The notes beneath the pieces were generated by a model. It was not told the DNA's origin. It saw only the letters and a program-made list of their open reading frames with translations, and searched no databases. 64,000 bases of DNA from the NCBI RefSeq assembly GCF_019703515.2, contig NC_059379.1, forward strand, positions 28,486,880 to 28,550,879. The letters run 5' to 3'. The position numbers and the translations under genes were made by a program. Source of the DNA: Myxocyprinus asiaticus. Lineage: Eukaryota > Chordata > Actinopteri > Cypriniformes > Catostomidae. Of this stretch, positions 10,500-21,745 are shown in pieces (within the stretch, counting starts at the first letter, position 1; every line of letters starts with the position of its first letter).

Positions 10500-12750
10500 T
10501 GCAGCAACATAATAAATATTGCAAAGGCTACAAGAGATTTATTAAATTGGATGGTACTCTTCCTAGAACATCTGCCTACAGAAGGAATGTCTTGAAAAGA
10601 GTAAGGACAGATATGACACTATGCCTTTTCAAGATTTTGCCTTAATGGTCATTAAACAGATGAAACATTTCTCACAGACTCATTCTACTGAAGGACATGT
10701 GGTCAGCAACCAAGGAGAGAAAGGGAACCTGGAGGGAGAACAAGGCTTTAGAGAGGAAGAGGTAGAGAACTGTGGACAAGAAGAAAGAGCATGAGAAAAT
10801 GTCAGCCAGGGTAGAGCATGGAGAGAGGAAAACCGAGAAGAATCTGGAAAAGAAAGGGGACAGAAGGGAAGAGATGAGATGGAAATGGCTGAAGAGTGGA
10901 GAGGACAGGAGGAAGAATGGGGAGGACAGGAGGAAAGAGATAAGGAGGAAAGTGCTGAAGAGCAGAGAGGACAGGAGGAAAGCGATGAGGAAGAAAGTGC
11001 TGAAGAGCAGAAAGGACAGGAGGAAAGGGATGAGGAAGAAAGTGCTGAAGAGCAGAGAGGACAGGAGGAAAGGGATAAGGAGGAAAGTGCTGAAGAGCAG
11101 AGAGGACAGGAGGAAAGGGATAAGGAGGAAAGTGCTGAAGAGCAGAGAGGACAAGAGGAAAGCGATGAGGAAGAAAGTGCTGAAGAGCAGAGAGGACAGG
11201 AGGAAAGCGATGAGGAAGAAAGTGCTGAAGGGCAGAGAGGACAGGAGGAAAGGGATGAGGAAGTAAGTGCTGAAGAGCAGAGAGGACCAAAGAGGATCTC
11301 CAAGTGAAACTAGACACAAAAATGACTTGAAGGTAAATAAGAAAAATTTAAAGTATATTTCCTTATTATCAGAGACAATGAACTTTGATCTGAAAAAAGT
11401 TATTGGCACAATTTTTTGAATTTGTACTGTAAAGAGAAGATAACTTTTATCACTTGTTTGTCCTCTATCACAGATGCCATGTAATGATGATCTTATTTAT
11501 CCTGGTGGTTCCCTCACAAAAGGACAGAGCCTGCTCCTGCTCATGTCATTTGTGCTTAGGCACAATCTGACTGGAGTAGCTCTTAACCATCTTCTTGAAA
11601 TTTCCCTGGCTTTGTACCTACAACAAAATATATTTTTGATCAAGTATATGGAGAATTTGGCCATTATGAGCCACACTTTTACTGTATTAAGCGTGAAAGC
11701 TACCTATGACCTAGAGAGATGGCTCCAAAAAATACATTGTTTTGCAGTTAGATTTGAGTCAATGTCAAAATCATAAGAGTTAGCTCTTATTTCCTTGTGC
11801 TCTCTCTGTCAACCCAGTTGGTAGACATTTTGGAGAAGCCTACAATACATATAAATAGACAACAGTCACTTCCAGGTATGATTCGTGATATATAGTGTGG
11901 AGCAGAATATCAGAAACTTAAACAGAGTGGAGAAATGGGGCATGATTCCTAATCAATTATATGGAACTGTGATGGATTTCCAGTTTTTAAGAGCAATAAC
12001 TACCAGATATGGCCTATTCAGTGTCAAATCATAGAGCTTGTACCAAAAGATTGTCAAAGTAACATATGTATGCCATGCTTATGGTTTGGTGCAAATAAGC
12101 CAAATATGACAACTCTTTTGACAGCATTTGTGTCAGAGCTCAGAGACCTGAACAAAATGGAATTAAATGGAGGGACTCTGAAAACAAAGTGCACACCAGT
12201 AAAGTCTACTCTCTGATCTGCTCCTCAGATTCTGTTGCACATCCCCTCCTCAGAAATACCAAACAGTTCAATGGCAAATATGGGTGTGACTTTTGTCTAC
12301 ATACTGGTGGTGGCCCATACATCTGGGAGACACCAGAACCACCACTAAGGACAGAGACAGAACATTTTGAATATGCCATGTTGGGAACACCAGCTGAACC
12401 AGTAATGGGTGTGAAAGGCCCATCACTTCTGATGCAACTTCAGAAAATTAACATTATCAGTGGATTTGTTCCTGAGTACCAACATAGTGTCTGTCTTGGC
12501 ACAACAAAGCAAATTGTCTCTCTCTGGCTAGATAGAGGCAAGAACACCATGACAAAGACTGGTACATAGGCACATAAATCAGTATTGTAAATAAAGAGTT
12601 ACTCGCTATTGAACCACCAGTAGAGATCACAAGGGCACCAAGATCAATCAATGTTCTGGAAAGCTGCTGAATTGAGATAATTTTTGCTGCATTATGCATT
12701 ACCTGTTTTAAATGGAATTTTGAAGAGGAAGTATTGGAACCATTTTTTTT
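10500..12750 (+). pseudogene. tnp2-type transposase of the CACTA-like element, probable exons with stops
   Basis: The protein would cut and join the element ends. Likely exon 1 (after TTGCAG at 10498-10503) encodes QHNKYCKGYKRFIKLDGTLP and PRTSAYRRNVLKR, then a GTAAGG donor near 10598. Exon 2 opens after CTCACAG (10671-10677) and runs in one frame through a Glu-rich repeat to 11307 with one TGA near 10792. Exon 3 follows TATCACAG at 11473: LIYPGGSLTKGQSLLLLMSF. Further blocks in changing frames: HYEPHFYC (11660-11690), WNCDGFPVFKS (11965-11995), CLWFGANKPNMTTLL (12075-12125), FNGKYGCDFCLH (12268-12303), VKGPSLLMQLQ (12412-12445), VPEYQHSVCLGTTKQIVSLW (12470-12530). These are tnp2-family blocks as found in fish. 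Multiple stops and shifts; dead. Confidence 0.6.
10930..11285 (+). repeat. 45-bp coding tandem repeat (15-residue acidic unit) in the transposase linker
   Basis: AGTGCTGAAG recurs at 10951, 10996, 11041, 11086, 11131, 11176, 11221 and, in a variant copy, 11266: exactly 45 bp apart. In the transposase frame the unit reads AEEQRGQEERDEEES, with S/R and D/K swaps between copies. Because the period is a multiple of three and the strand is almost pure purine, several frames on both strands stay open; those are by-products. Less regular GAGGACAGGAGG units precede it from about 10895. Confidence 0.85.
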
Positions 12751-13077
12751 AAATTATTATTATTATTATTTTATTCATTTTTTCTATGCACTTTCTTCTT
12801 CAGGATTTTATAAAAGTTTGCCATCTTGACATGGCAGAGCAGGCACTCTCTGAATTAATTATATTACTAAATTATAATTTTATAATTTAAAAATTATGTT
12901 TCAAAGAAGATAATTTTTATATTGATCTTCTAGTAGTACATTAGTAACCTCTGTTGTAATGAGTTCTATATGATAAAACAGAAAAAGAAAAAGATTGTTC
13001 TGTTACTGAAAACAGTATGTTGAAACAGAAATCTAAAATATTCACTGTTCTCAGAACAATGATAACATGATGTAATT

Positions 13078-13446
13078 TTGTGTGTGTGTCTGTGTGTGTG
13101 TGTGTGTGTGTGTGGGGGGGGTCAGGTTTAAGTGGTTTATGAGGACTTTTTTTTTTAGGTTACAAACTGGTAATTACAAGGGTATTATGCTATAAATGTG
13201 GTTTATGAGGACATTTCTAGTGTCCCCATAATTTAAATCGCTTAAAAAACATACTAAATGATGTTTTATTGAAAATGTAAAAATACAGAAAGTTTTTTTG
13301 TGAGGGTTTGGTTTAGGGGTAGGGTTAGGGTTAGGGTTAGGGAATAGAATCTATAGTTCATACAGTATAAAAATAATTATGTCTATGGAGAGTCCTCATA
13401 ATGATAGCTGCACCAACATTTGTGTGTGTGTGTGTGTGTGTGTGTT
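13078..13446. repeat. (GT)n-bounded interspersed repeat with a short TTAGGG run
   Basis: Two GT microsatellites (about 13079-13113 and 13420-13445) flank 300 bp containing GAGGACATTTCTAGTGTCCC and TTTAGGGGTAGGGTTAGGG. The motif set is of a kind common in fish interspersed repeats. It lies inside the CACTA-like element. Confidence 0.5.
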
Positions 13447-13796
13447 TGGGAAAATACTTGTCAAATTAAACAATCTTATTTTAAAAACACAGTCTTATTT
13501 TAAAGCACACTGTAATTCAACTTAATATATACTTCCCCTACAACTTAATTTGTACTGCACAAATTTTCCCTAAGTGCATTTTAAGAAAACATAAAATTAG
13601 TACAATTACGGGGTATTTTCAATTAGTACATAGACATGTTAATGCATTTTTAATATACTTATTATGCAATAAATGTATTTTAATAGCAATGTAGTATATT
13701 TCTTTTTCACTAGGGAATGTCCGGTGAAAATATTAACATGACAGATCAGCAACCCCTTTAGTTGATGCCACAAGTGTACAGCGTGACACCATCTCA

Positions 13797-14099
13797 ATGA
13801 TGACAGCACTTCTCATCCATGGAGGTTTAAACTGTCCCTACTGCTTTCAAAGTCCTAATCCACAACTACAGCAGGTTGTATCCAACACATTGGAAAAAGC
13901 ATGTTATTCCTGTCTCGCATTTCCACAGTGTGAAGCTTTTCACTTCACAGTCGCATTAAAACAGCCTTGCGATGCCGTCTTCTGGAGGAGAAGGACACCA
14001 GGCTTATGTGCATCTCAAGCTATAGAGAAACTCTGCACACATTTGACTTCACGTCTGCAGCAAAACACACCTGTGCTATGTAAAATCGGAGGAAAATAG
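13797..14099 (+). other. Unrecognised 100-codon open frame just beyond the CACTA-like element
   Basis: A 100-residue frame with several cysteines (NCPYC, CYSC, FPQCEAFHF) that I do not recognise. There is no supporting splice signal or neighbour, and the length is compatible with chance in this setting. It may be a remnant of a mobile element or nothing. Listed because its composition is less repetitive than most frames here. Confidence 0.12.
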
Positions 14100-14261
14100 T
14101 CATAAAAATAAAGAGAAGGAAATTAGCCAAGGTGAGAAATTATATGACATAACCTAACAATTTTTGTTATTTTAATATTTCTTTGTGAACGAAGAGATAT
14201 GTGGCGATATGTTTTTTTATAATTTTTTTATTAGACTCTAATTCCATGATTGTCGTTTATT

Positions 14262-14279
14262 TATATATATATGTATATA

Positions 14280-14344
<65 letters not shown>
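14262..14344. repeat. (TA)n microsatellite
   Basis: About 80 bp of almost pure TA dinucleotides with two early G interruptions (near 14271 and 14285). Confidence 0.95.
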
Positions 14345-14347
<3 letters not shown>

Positions 14348-15600
14348 GGAAAAGCAGCAGAAATGCAGCCATAAAGTTTATTGTTCATTTTACTTGATTG
14401 TGTCATTATTATATTGCATTTTATGCATAGTCCATCGTGTTAAAGCGCAAAGTGAACACCAAAATGAGATGACCTGATTTTTTCCAATTTGTCCGGTAAA
14501 TGTTATAATTCCCAGACATGTTGGCCGGCACAAACAATTCTTAGCACAAACTCTGCTAGGGATGTAGATCTGTTGTGAACCTTCTCATAATCAATTGACA
14601 CTAGCATGTAAAGCAACCAAAATATCACCTAACCAGTGAAATGGCAAATTAATGCCTTTTGAAATTCCAGATGTGTCCTCACCTCAACGCTGATCTAAAA
14701 ATTCCTTCCATCTTTCAAACCAAATATATGCTATATAATGGATGTGTTCCTCATGACCTTTAAAGCCCAAGTAATCTGAATTAATTATTTCCTTTCATGT
14801 GTGATTGGGAAAGATTGAAACTAGATTATCAAGATCAAACATGTCACTGGTCTTCCATCCAGTCTGGCAAAGGTGGGAGGGATGTTGGTCAATTGGGTAC
14901 ACTCCAGGGTCAAATGTGTCATCCTGTTATACATGGCAATTCTTACTACAAGCATACATAATTAAATCGTAAATTGACCAGTAATTGGTGAATGTAACCT
15001 TAGCTGTGAATTTAAGCCACACATGATGTAATTTAAATGTTTCCTTAATTCTTACTCATTTTTTATACCATTTAAGGGGAAGAAAAAGATGGAAGGATAG
15101 GTGCACAAAATAAATAATGTGATTGATTTAAAGTATGGATAAGAGCTAAGATAAGTACTTCACGAGGTATGACACCAGTTGCTGAAAATAATTATTGTCA
15201 AAGAGTCCCTTTACAAGATAAAAAGCTCAGTTCGGCTTTAAAAAGACACATCCATTCTGTTACATTCTGTTGCTGATTATTGTCAGTGTGTTCATATTGA
15301 TTCTGGTGAAATACATTGACTCTACACTACAGTAATGAGACATAAGGTTGATTTATTCACTGTATTGAACTTGTTTTGAGTCGTTTTCTGACATAGTGAA
15401 TGAGGTTTGAATAGTAAGAGACTGAACCACAGATTGGTTAATATAGTACATGCTCCTCTTCGAAAAATCCAATTCATGAACAGTAGATTAAAAGATTAAA
15501 ACAAAAAAATAAAAAAAATAAAAAATCTTAAATGCTGTGCCTAACCGATAAAGTTGAAAACCTTTGTTTAAGCCAGACTCAACACATTGTGAGTTCGGCA
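14345..15600. other. AT-rich non-coding stretch
   Basis: No coding region, RNA gene or clear element end seen; ordinary intergenic or intronic sequence. Confidence 0.6.
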
Positions 15601-16545
15601 GCAGTAGGTCAAAAGTTCTGTTGCTGAAATCAGTCTGTGCCTACTGAAATTTTATTCCATGCCCCTAGTGGCCAAAGCTGGAAGTGTTGTTGAACGTATG
15701 GGCACATGTTAGCCCCAGATTCCGGGTGAAATGTCCACAAAGTAAGGATGGGCACGATCACTCGGGTACTCGGACGTAGCAGCAATGATCGATCATGAAA
15801 ACAATGATCGATGGTGATCACGCATGATGTGACTTTTCTCTTAATTCGAAATTCAATGACAATTACCTGACAACTAAACACAAACGTGTCAAAGAGGGTG
15901 CTTATTTTTAATTTTGAGATTGATTACGTCGTGATTTTGAGGGGTACATTGATTATCAGAGACATCTCATATGAACCAAACTGATACGATGCTGCAATGC
16001 TATCCTTATGATCATCAAAACAAAGAGAGTGTAATTAACCGTGTTTTGAACACCTGTCTCTGCAAAACGTTTGCTAAACATGTTTTATTATCATTTAATG
16101 TAAGAACTTTCACTCGTTAAAGGATATTATTTAATAAAAGTGAATGTTTGTCACTGACTGTAAACCTCCCTGCCCTGCGTGATGTAACACACACCTGCAT
16201 CTCGACGAACAACAAGACACAATGAAGCAGCCATAGATGTATGTCAGACATGTTATTATATATACAGTTATGAACATGTAATTGCCCCTCGAGTACTCAA
16301 CGAGTACCAAAATGCCCTTCCCTAACACAGAGTGGCACTAAAAGTCAAAAAGTTGTATTTTTAGTTGTATAAAATGTCATACAGTCAACGGTAATGCACA
16401 TATTATTAAATCTACACCCCAGTCCAAACTCCAACCCTAAACCTTACGTCAGTGGAGTACAAATTTAATTTTAAAGCAAAAATGTAGCCTCCAAATCATG
16501 CTCACCTTAATTTATGTGAATGCGATTACTTCCTAGTTCCTATGG
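15600..16545. repeat. Unnamed interspersed repeat, copy A, split by a hAT-like element
   Basis: Left part 15600-15742 and right part 16325-16545 align with one continuous copy at 21430-21745: shared GCAGTAGGT, GTGCCTACTGAA, TTCCGGGT, then GCACTAAAAGTC-type sequence, CAACCCTAAACC, a GTCAGTGGAGTA-like block and GATTACTTCCT. The interruption corresponds to the hAT-like insertion. No coding capacity. Confidence 0.55.
15743..16324. mobile_element. hAT-like non-autonomous element, 582 bp
   Basis: Left end TAAGGATGGGCA and the reverse complement of the right end TAGGGAAGGGCA form an imperfect inverted pair with the hAT-type AGGGATGGGCA look. Inside both ends is a CTCGGGTACTCG / GTACTCGTTGAG repeat. 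Imperfect 8-bp flanks CCACAAAG (15735-15742) and ACACAGAG (16325-16332) agree at 6 of 8 positions. It interrupts a repeat that is continuous elsewhere in the window. No transposase frame. Confidence 0.6.
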
Positions 16546-16984
16546 GACGTTTGTCAGTAATTCAGCTGAATGGTGTTGATTTCAGGATACATGAACTTTA
16601 CAAATCAACATGTAGAAGTGATCAAGTCGGTTTAAGTGCAATGGTTGATTGAAAGGTAAGCAAGCAGTCCTTTGATTAAACTACAAATTCAATGTGGTCA
16701 CATTCTTTTCTGACTTCCTCCCTACGTGTTTTGAGCTTATCAGATCACAAAACATTTTAGACCCTATTCACTGTACACCTGTGTTTAGCACTGTCAGATC
16801 TTCTGTGATGGATGTTATTACGGGGTGTAAACAGGGCCAAAGTGATTATTTACTTTCTTCTATTTTGGTGTTTTCATATTATGCATAAATCACTTATAAT
16901 GTTTAGTTAGACTGATCTTTTCATTGATTAATTGCATATTGAAATATGTTCATCTGACCAATATTAAATTGAAGAAGTTTGCCT

Positions 16985-17180
16985 GATGATTTACTTCTGT
17001 GGCAGCGGGGGAGTGGTCAAGCATCTCTCCGGAGAGAGAGAAAGCGGTAAGGGCACTTACACCTGAGCTAAATTATGTCTAACACCTGTCTCTAATTTCA
17101 GTGAGCACGGGGAGAGTGGCTTAAAAGAGCCACACCGCCAGCAGTCGGGGAGAGAGACTGGCGCAAGGAAGGCCACGGTG
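16985..17180. repeat. Possible LTR-element-like or other interspersed repeat fragment
   Basis: A GC-richer island (GTGGCAGCGGGGGAGTGG, later CACCGCCAGCAGTCGGGGAG) stands out from AT-rich surroundings. Its look recalls repeats flanking fish LTR elements, but no LTR pair, primer site or coding region is present. The identity is a guess. Confidence 0.25.
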
Positions 17181-17464
17181 CTACATGTTATTATGTTGAT
17201 GATGTAATTCACCATTCTTGTATATAGCTTTTCCATTGCTAAGCAACTGTTTACAATCCTACTGAGTCATGGAGGTGTGCTGACTTTGCTCCCGAGAGAG
17301 ATTGTGTGAGAGTGAAAGAGATGGGGAGTGTGGGAGTGAGTGCAAGTGGAAGAGGGAGTGCAAGGGTGCTTTTCAACCGAAATTGAAATAAATTTAGGAT
17401 ATATACACATTGTTTGTCATTCCTATCTGATGACTTAACCAGCGTCTTTGTCTTAATTGGTTAT

Positions 17465-17660
17465 TTTGTTGTGGTAGCCTGTACGGCTCTATGAAATAAC
17501 TGAAATAATTTGGCGAAGTGATATGGAACCGTTATGCGGTCAGGACCTGGAACTACTTCACAGCTGTGCGTTTACTGGAAAATAATTGCACACCCTAGAA
17601 CGTCCATCAACCAATCAGAATCAAGCACTCAACAGGCCCATGGTATAATGTAACTTAATT
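17465..17660 (-). repeat. Fragment of an interspersed repeat shared with 58180-58990
   Basis: Read on the - strand it contains CTTGATTCTGATTGGT followed by sequence ending in ATATCACTTCGCC. The same order of blocks occurs on the + strand at 58200-58216 and 58940-58985, where a foldback element separates them. Confidence 0.45.
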
Positions 17661-18499
17661 TATTCAACGGCCTTTCTTAGGCCTGTTTCACTCATACTAT
17701 GTCTGTGGAGTGTAAGTGGTGCAACCTTTACACCGGTCATGTAAGCATAGCAGAGAACACATTGAAAATGCCTATTTATAGACCTATTTATCTACATAAT
17801 CTTTTGCATTTTAACTTTTTAAGAAGCAGAATGAAAAACTGGAGTTAACTACTCACCCACTGAATGAAAGTAATTGCGTGTTTGTTAGCAAATCAGCCCA
17901 CTTATATTTGTGAATCAGCATCATGGAATAGCAGTTTCAATATGTATCACAAGTGTAAAAGAGCATTCAGATAGATTTTCAATGCAAAGTACAAAGGCAA
18001 GTGGCTCAGCAATTATTTTTATATTAAATTACAGATACAAAATGGCCTATGTGTTTTTGAGTATATTGCGAGGTTACTAAAGGTACAATATGTTTGTATA
18101 TTTTGTTGCATCTTACAAGCACATGTCTTTGCTAAGCTTTCATCATTCCTGAGCAGAGAGCAGCATGTTTGAGGTGAATACAGATGACAGGTAGATCTGA
18201 GCTGCAGAAGATGCTGTCGGCAATCTGTTTGTGTGTTCAGTAGCATGGAAATGTTGGCATAGTGTGACCCCAGCTGTTTTTAATGTCTCACAGCCCTTGA
18301 AATCAGGCACACTTCTACCAGAAGTCTTGACTACTGATGATGGATGACCTACAAAAAGACCACATGCTGGGTTTTCAAGTGTGTGTTTCGGTTTGTGTCT
18401 AAGGGGTAGTGAGGGTAATGGTGTTTTGGTCAGGAACGAAAGTGTTTTTGATTGAATCTTTCATTTGAACAAATCATACTTTAACTTCTATGCACTCCA

Positions 18500-21385
18500 T
18501 ATCTCTACTTTGGAAAGCATGAGGCTACTTTGGTGGCTTTTTCTCCTTTCAAAGAGACTATAGTGTGAACAATTGTGAGGAAACCCCTGTCATCAGTTGG
18601 TGAAGTCTTACATCCAGTGCAGTTTGCAAATAGGCTATGCAGGGGGACAGAGGATGCCATACTCACACTAACCAATTTTATAGTTAAGCATTTACAAATA
18701 CAAATTCTTATGTACAGGCTCTTTTTGGAGTGGAGGATGGCAGCCTCCACATGGCCCACTCTGTTAAGTAAGAAATCACAATGAATGCCATCAACCCGGC
18801 GACCCAACATCGCTCAGCGATCTCCCGGTCCTCAGAGCAGCAATTCAAGTCCAATTGATTTTAGCTCTGCTTTTAACACTATGTAGGTTCATACACTTTT
18901 ATTATGTCTCTCTAATCTAAATATAAAATATATAGTAGTAATATGTAGAGCTGCAACTAACGATTATTTTGATAATCGATTAATAGAATGATTATTAGAA
19001 CGATTATTCGACTATTGCAACAATTAATCATTAGCTCTTAACTGATTATTCAGCTTGTGCCCTGACTTAAAAGTTTGTATTAAACATGCTTACTAACAAT
19101 AATGAGGACAAAATCATCTTTTAAAAATACCTCTAAATGACATTCACTGAATTAAAGGGAAAACTAATTTTTATTAAGTTTAATTCAGTAAAGAAATTCA
19201 CTGCAAAAAATCCTACTGTTATCAAGTTTTTTTTTGTCTTGTTTTCCATTTAAAATTGTCTAAAAATCCTTAAAACAAGATACATTTACTTGAGCAGCAA
19301 CATATAAGATATTTAGACTTGCTTTAAGAGAATGTATATTAAATATAAGTGGATTTTGTATATAAGTGTATTTTTTCAATTGGTTATACTTCTGCGAGTG
19401 CAGTAAAGACAAAATATACTTATATTCAAGATCTATTCTCTAAAAGCAACTCTAAATATCTTATTAAGGATTTTTAGATATATTAAAATATTTGAATTTA
19501 ATATTATATTCAACATACTCGGATAACAATTTTTTTCTTTTGCAGTATAGCTGCTAATGAAAATGTTTTAAATGAGTTCTAGATATTTATATAGGAAAGC
19601 AAGCCAAAACAAAAACAAATCAAAAACTTATTTTGTTGCAGTGTATAATGGGGTGAAGACTCTCTAACCTTTCTGTTCACTTCAATCCATCTTTAACTCA
19701 CAAAAAAACAAACTCTCTCTATTAATAAAGCGTCTTGCCAATTTTCTTCATGATAAGAAATGCACAGTGACGTATATTATGATTCAATAAGTCGCAAGCC
19801 AACACGTTATTATCTAGCTGCAGCAAGCGCTTGAGGAATGAGCATCCCCGCGACAGAGTGTGCATCAGCCGGGTGTAGTTTTAATCTCTCCCCCCTAGAT
19901 CGGGACATTCGCGCAACTTATAGAAGAGGCGCTGACCGCATAAAGAAATGCCATTTTCGGAGTTTCTAGTTATTTACATGTTCTGCTTCCGTATTATTTG
20001 AACTTTAACAAAGCTATAATGCATTAAATATAACTGCATTTAAGATGTAACGCCGGGGTGTTTCCTTTAAAGACGCTCGACATACAAGTTTTGCTTCAGC
20101 GGAGCAGCAGCTTCAGCTCCAGCTCCACTTATACCACAACAAGAGTGCTTCTGTATTTACTTATTTTGTATTTTTGCATTATAATTTCCTCATACTTTGC
20201 GATCTACATCACCTTAAGCTGTTTTAAAAGTTTGGAGTGCATCTGGGCTGTGAGCTGTGTAATTCTACATCTCCTCAGTCAGGCGCGAGCTGCAGTGCTG
20301 CTCTCGTGCATCATCATTAGAGTTTAATGTGATCTCATTACACTATTCGACAACGGAAATTTGTGTTGACAAATTTTTATTGTCGACATTGGCGATAATG
20401 TCGACTAATCGTTTCAGCCCTATTAATATGATACACTGGATCAAGGACTTTCTTCAGATCGACCTCAGAGAGTTTACATGAATGGCATATTCTCAGATGA
20501 ACTGATATGTATTGTCACCATTTTTGTTTTCAGTATATACAAATGAGCTACAAATTCAAAGTCATTCAGCTGGTCTGTTTAAGTATGCAGATGGTATGGT
20601 CTTAGCGGGACTCTGTTTGAAGAATCAGTCGCTGAGTGAGAACATTTCAAGTGCACTGCAAATAAATGCAAGGAGCTCATTTTTATGTCAAACTTCAAGA
20701 ACAGAAACTAGTAGAGAAAACTGTTCTTTTTAGTCAAGTTGTGGACATTGTTGGAAGTTTTAAATATCTGGGAAAATACAGTAGAGTATATTGATGTAAA
20801 GTTTAATTATGCAGAAAATGTACATTATATTTGTAAGAAGGCAAGTCAAAGGCTGTTGCAAAGACTTCAGAGTTTTAATGTTAGCCAGTCAGTTTTGGAA
20901 ATGGTCTATAAGTCACATAGAGAGTGTCCTAATGTTTAATTATGTTTAATGTTTAATAGCCTTGTATAAGAGTTTAGGATTGAGGAGTAAAACAGGCTTT
21001 CAAGGATTGTAGGAATGGCAGAAACAAATATCAGCAGTTACAGCTTAATCACTTGTATCAAGATAATCACTTCTGCTATTGTCAGAAGAACAAGGAGCCT
21101 CACATCCAAATTTTTATTCACCCTCTCCACTCTGAATTTGTAATGCTTACATCTGGAAGGCAGTATATTGTGTCAAAGTTATTTAAAAATAATTATAAAA
21201 ATTTATTTGTTCCCGCACTGCAATTAAGATGCTTAACAAATGTAATGATATCCCCCACAGATTTCTATGACACTTTTTAAAGGATTTTATTTCTTGTTTG
21301 TGATTTTAATGTTGTCTCTGTGTATGTTTTGTATGAGAAGCCAAAGACAAATTTCCACAGCTGTGGATAATAAAGTATAAAGAAA
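18500..21385 (+). mobile_element. LINE remnant (Jockey group, L2/CR1/Rex1-like), split by a hAT-like element
   Basis: Reverse transcriptase pieces appear in order: HPVQFANRLCRGTEDAILTL (18610-18670), IDFSSAFNTM (18855-18884), then after the hAT element IHWIKDFLQIDLREF (20433-20478), FSVYTNELQIQSHSAGLFKY (20529-20588) with ADGMVLAGL in place of ADDMVLAGL, and FKYLGKY-like and NYAENVHYICKKASQRLLQR segments to 20870. The tail GTGGATAATAAAGT (21362-21375) is L2-like. Numerous stops and a missing motif B (no PQGCVLSP seen) show advanced decay. Residues 18720-18850 do not fit the LINE and may be a further small insertion. Confidence 0.6.
18946..20422. mobile_element. hAT-like non-autonomous element, 1.48 kb, inside the LINE remnant
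   Basis: Ends TAGAGCTGCAAC (18946) and, reversed, TAGGGCTGAAAC (20422) form inverted repeats, followed inwards by AACGATTATTTTGATAATCG and its counterpart CGACATTATCGCCAATGTCG. The flanks GTAATATG (18938-18945) and TTAATATG (20423-20430) form an 8-bp target duplication with one mismatch, as expected for hAT. A 90-codon frame at 20058-20327 is not transposase-like. Confidence 0.75.
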
Positions 21386-21429
21386 ACAAATAGCATTGTG
21401 GTGTGGTCAGACTGATCTTACAGTGAAAT

Positions 21430-21745
21430 CGGAAACAGTAGGTTGACTATTCTTTAGCTAAAATCATTCTGTGCTTACTGAAAGCAAGAAGCGAGAAACG
21501 TTGTTGGGTGTATGGCCATGCGTGATCTCCATGTTCCGGGTAAGGGAAGGGTACCAAAAGCAAGTTGTTTACAGCTGTACAGGATGTAATACAGTGAAGA
21601 GGAATGCACATTTTATAAACTGTACCCCCCAACCCTAACCCCAAACCTAAACCTAACCTAACCATCAGTGGTGTAAAAATGTAATGTTAGAGGGGAAAAT
21701 GCAACCTCTGAAACATGATTACTTCCTGGTTTCAATGCTAGATGT
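21430..21745. repeat. Unnamed interspersed repeat, copy B (uninterrupted)
   Basis: Continuous counterpart of the split copy at 15600-16545. It contains the C-rich run CCCCCCAACCCTAACCCC near 21625, which resembles a telomere-type repeat but is part of this family's sequence. Confidence 0.5.

Larger units (their letters stand above)
7871..13715 (+). mobile_element. Decayed EnSpm/CACTA-like DNA transposon, about 5.85 kb, with nested insertions
   Basis: Inverted ends: CCCTAGTGAAAAAATAGTAT at 7871 matches the reverse complement of the right end, which reads CCCTAGTGAAAAAGAAATAT from 13715 leftwards. Both subterminal zones (7890-8170 and 13480-13700) are rich in short motifs such as TATACTTAA and GCACTTTAG in both orientations, as in CACTA subterminal repeats. 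Inside are a tnp2-type transposase on the + strand (10500-12750), a probable diverging gene on the - strand (9430-9964), a DIRS fragment (8351-9242) and a (GT)n-bounded repeat (13078-13446). The exact terminal bases and target duplication are uncertain. Confidence 0.6.

Noticed and set aside
10672..11409. Long - strand frames (up to 245 codons, Ser/Leu/Phe-rich) over the 45-bp repeat
   Set aside because: They arise because the repeat period is a multiple of three and the strand is nearly pure pyrimidine; the + strand transposase frame explains the region.
14250..14477. Frame rich in Tyr-Ile (and similar His-Thr or Val-Cys frames at other microsatellites)
   Set aside because: Translation of (TA)n, (CA)n and (GT)n repeats, not genes.
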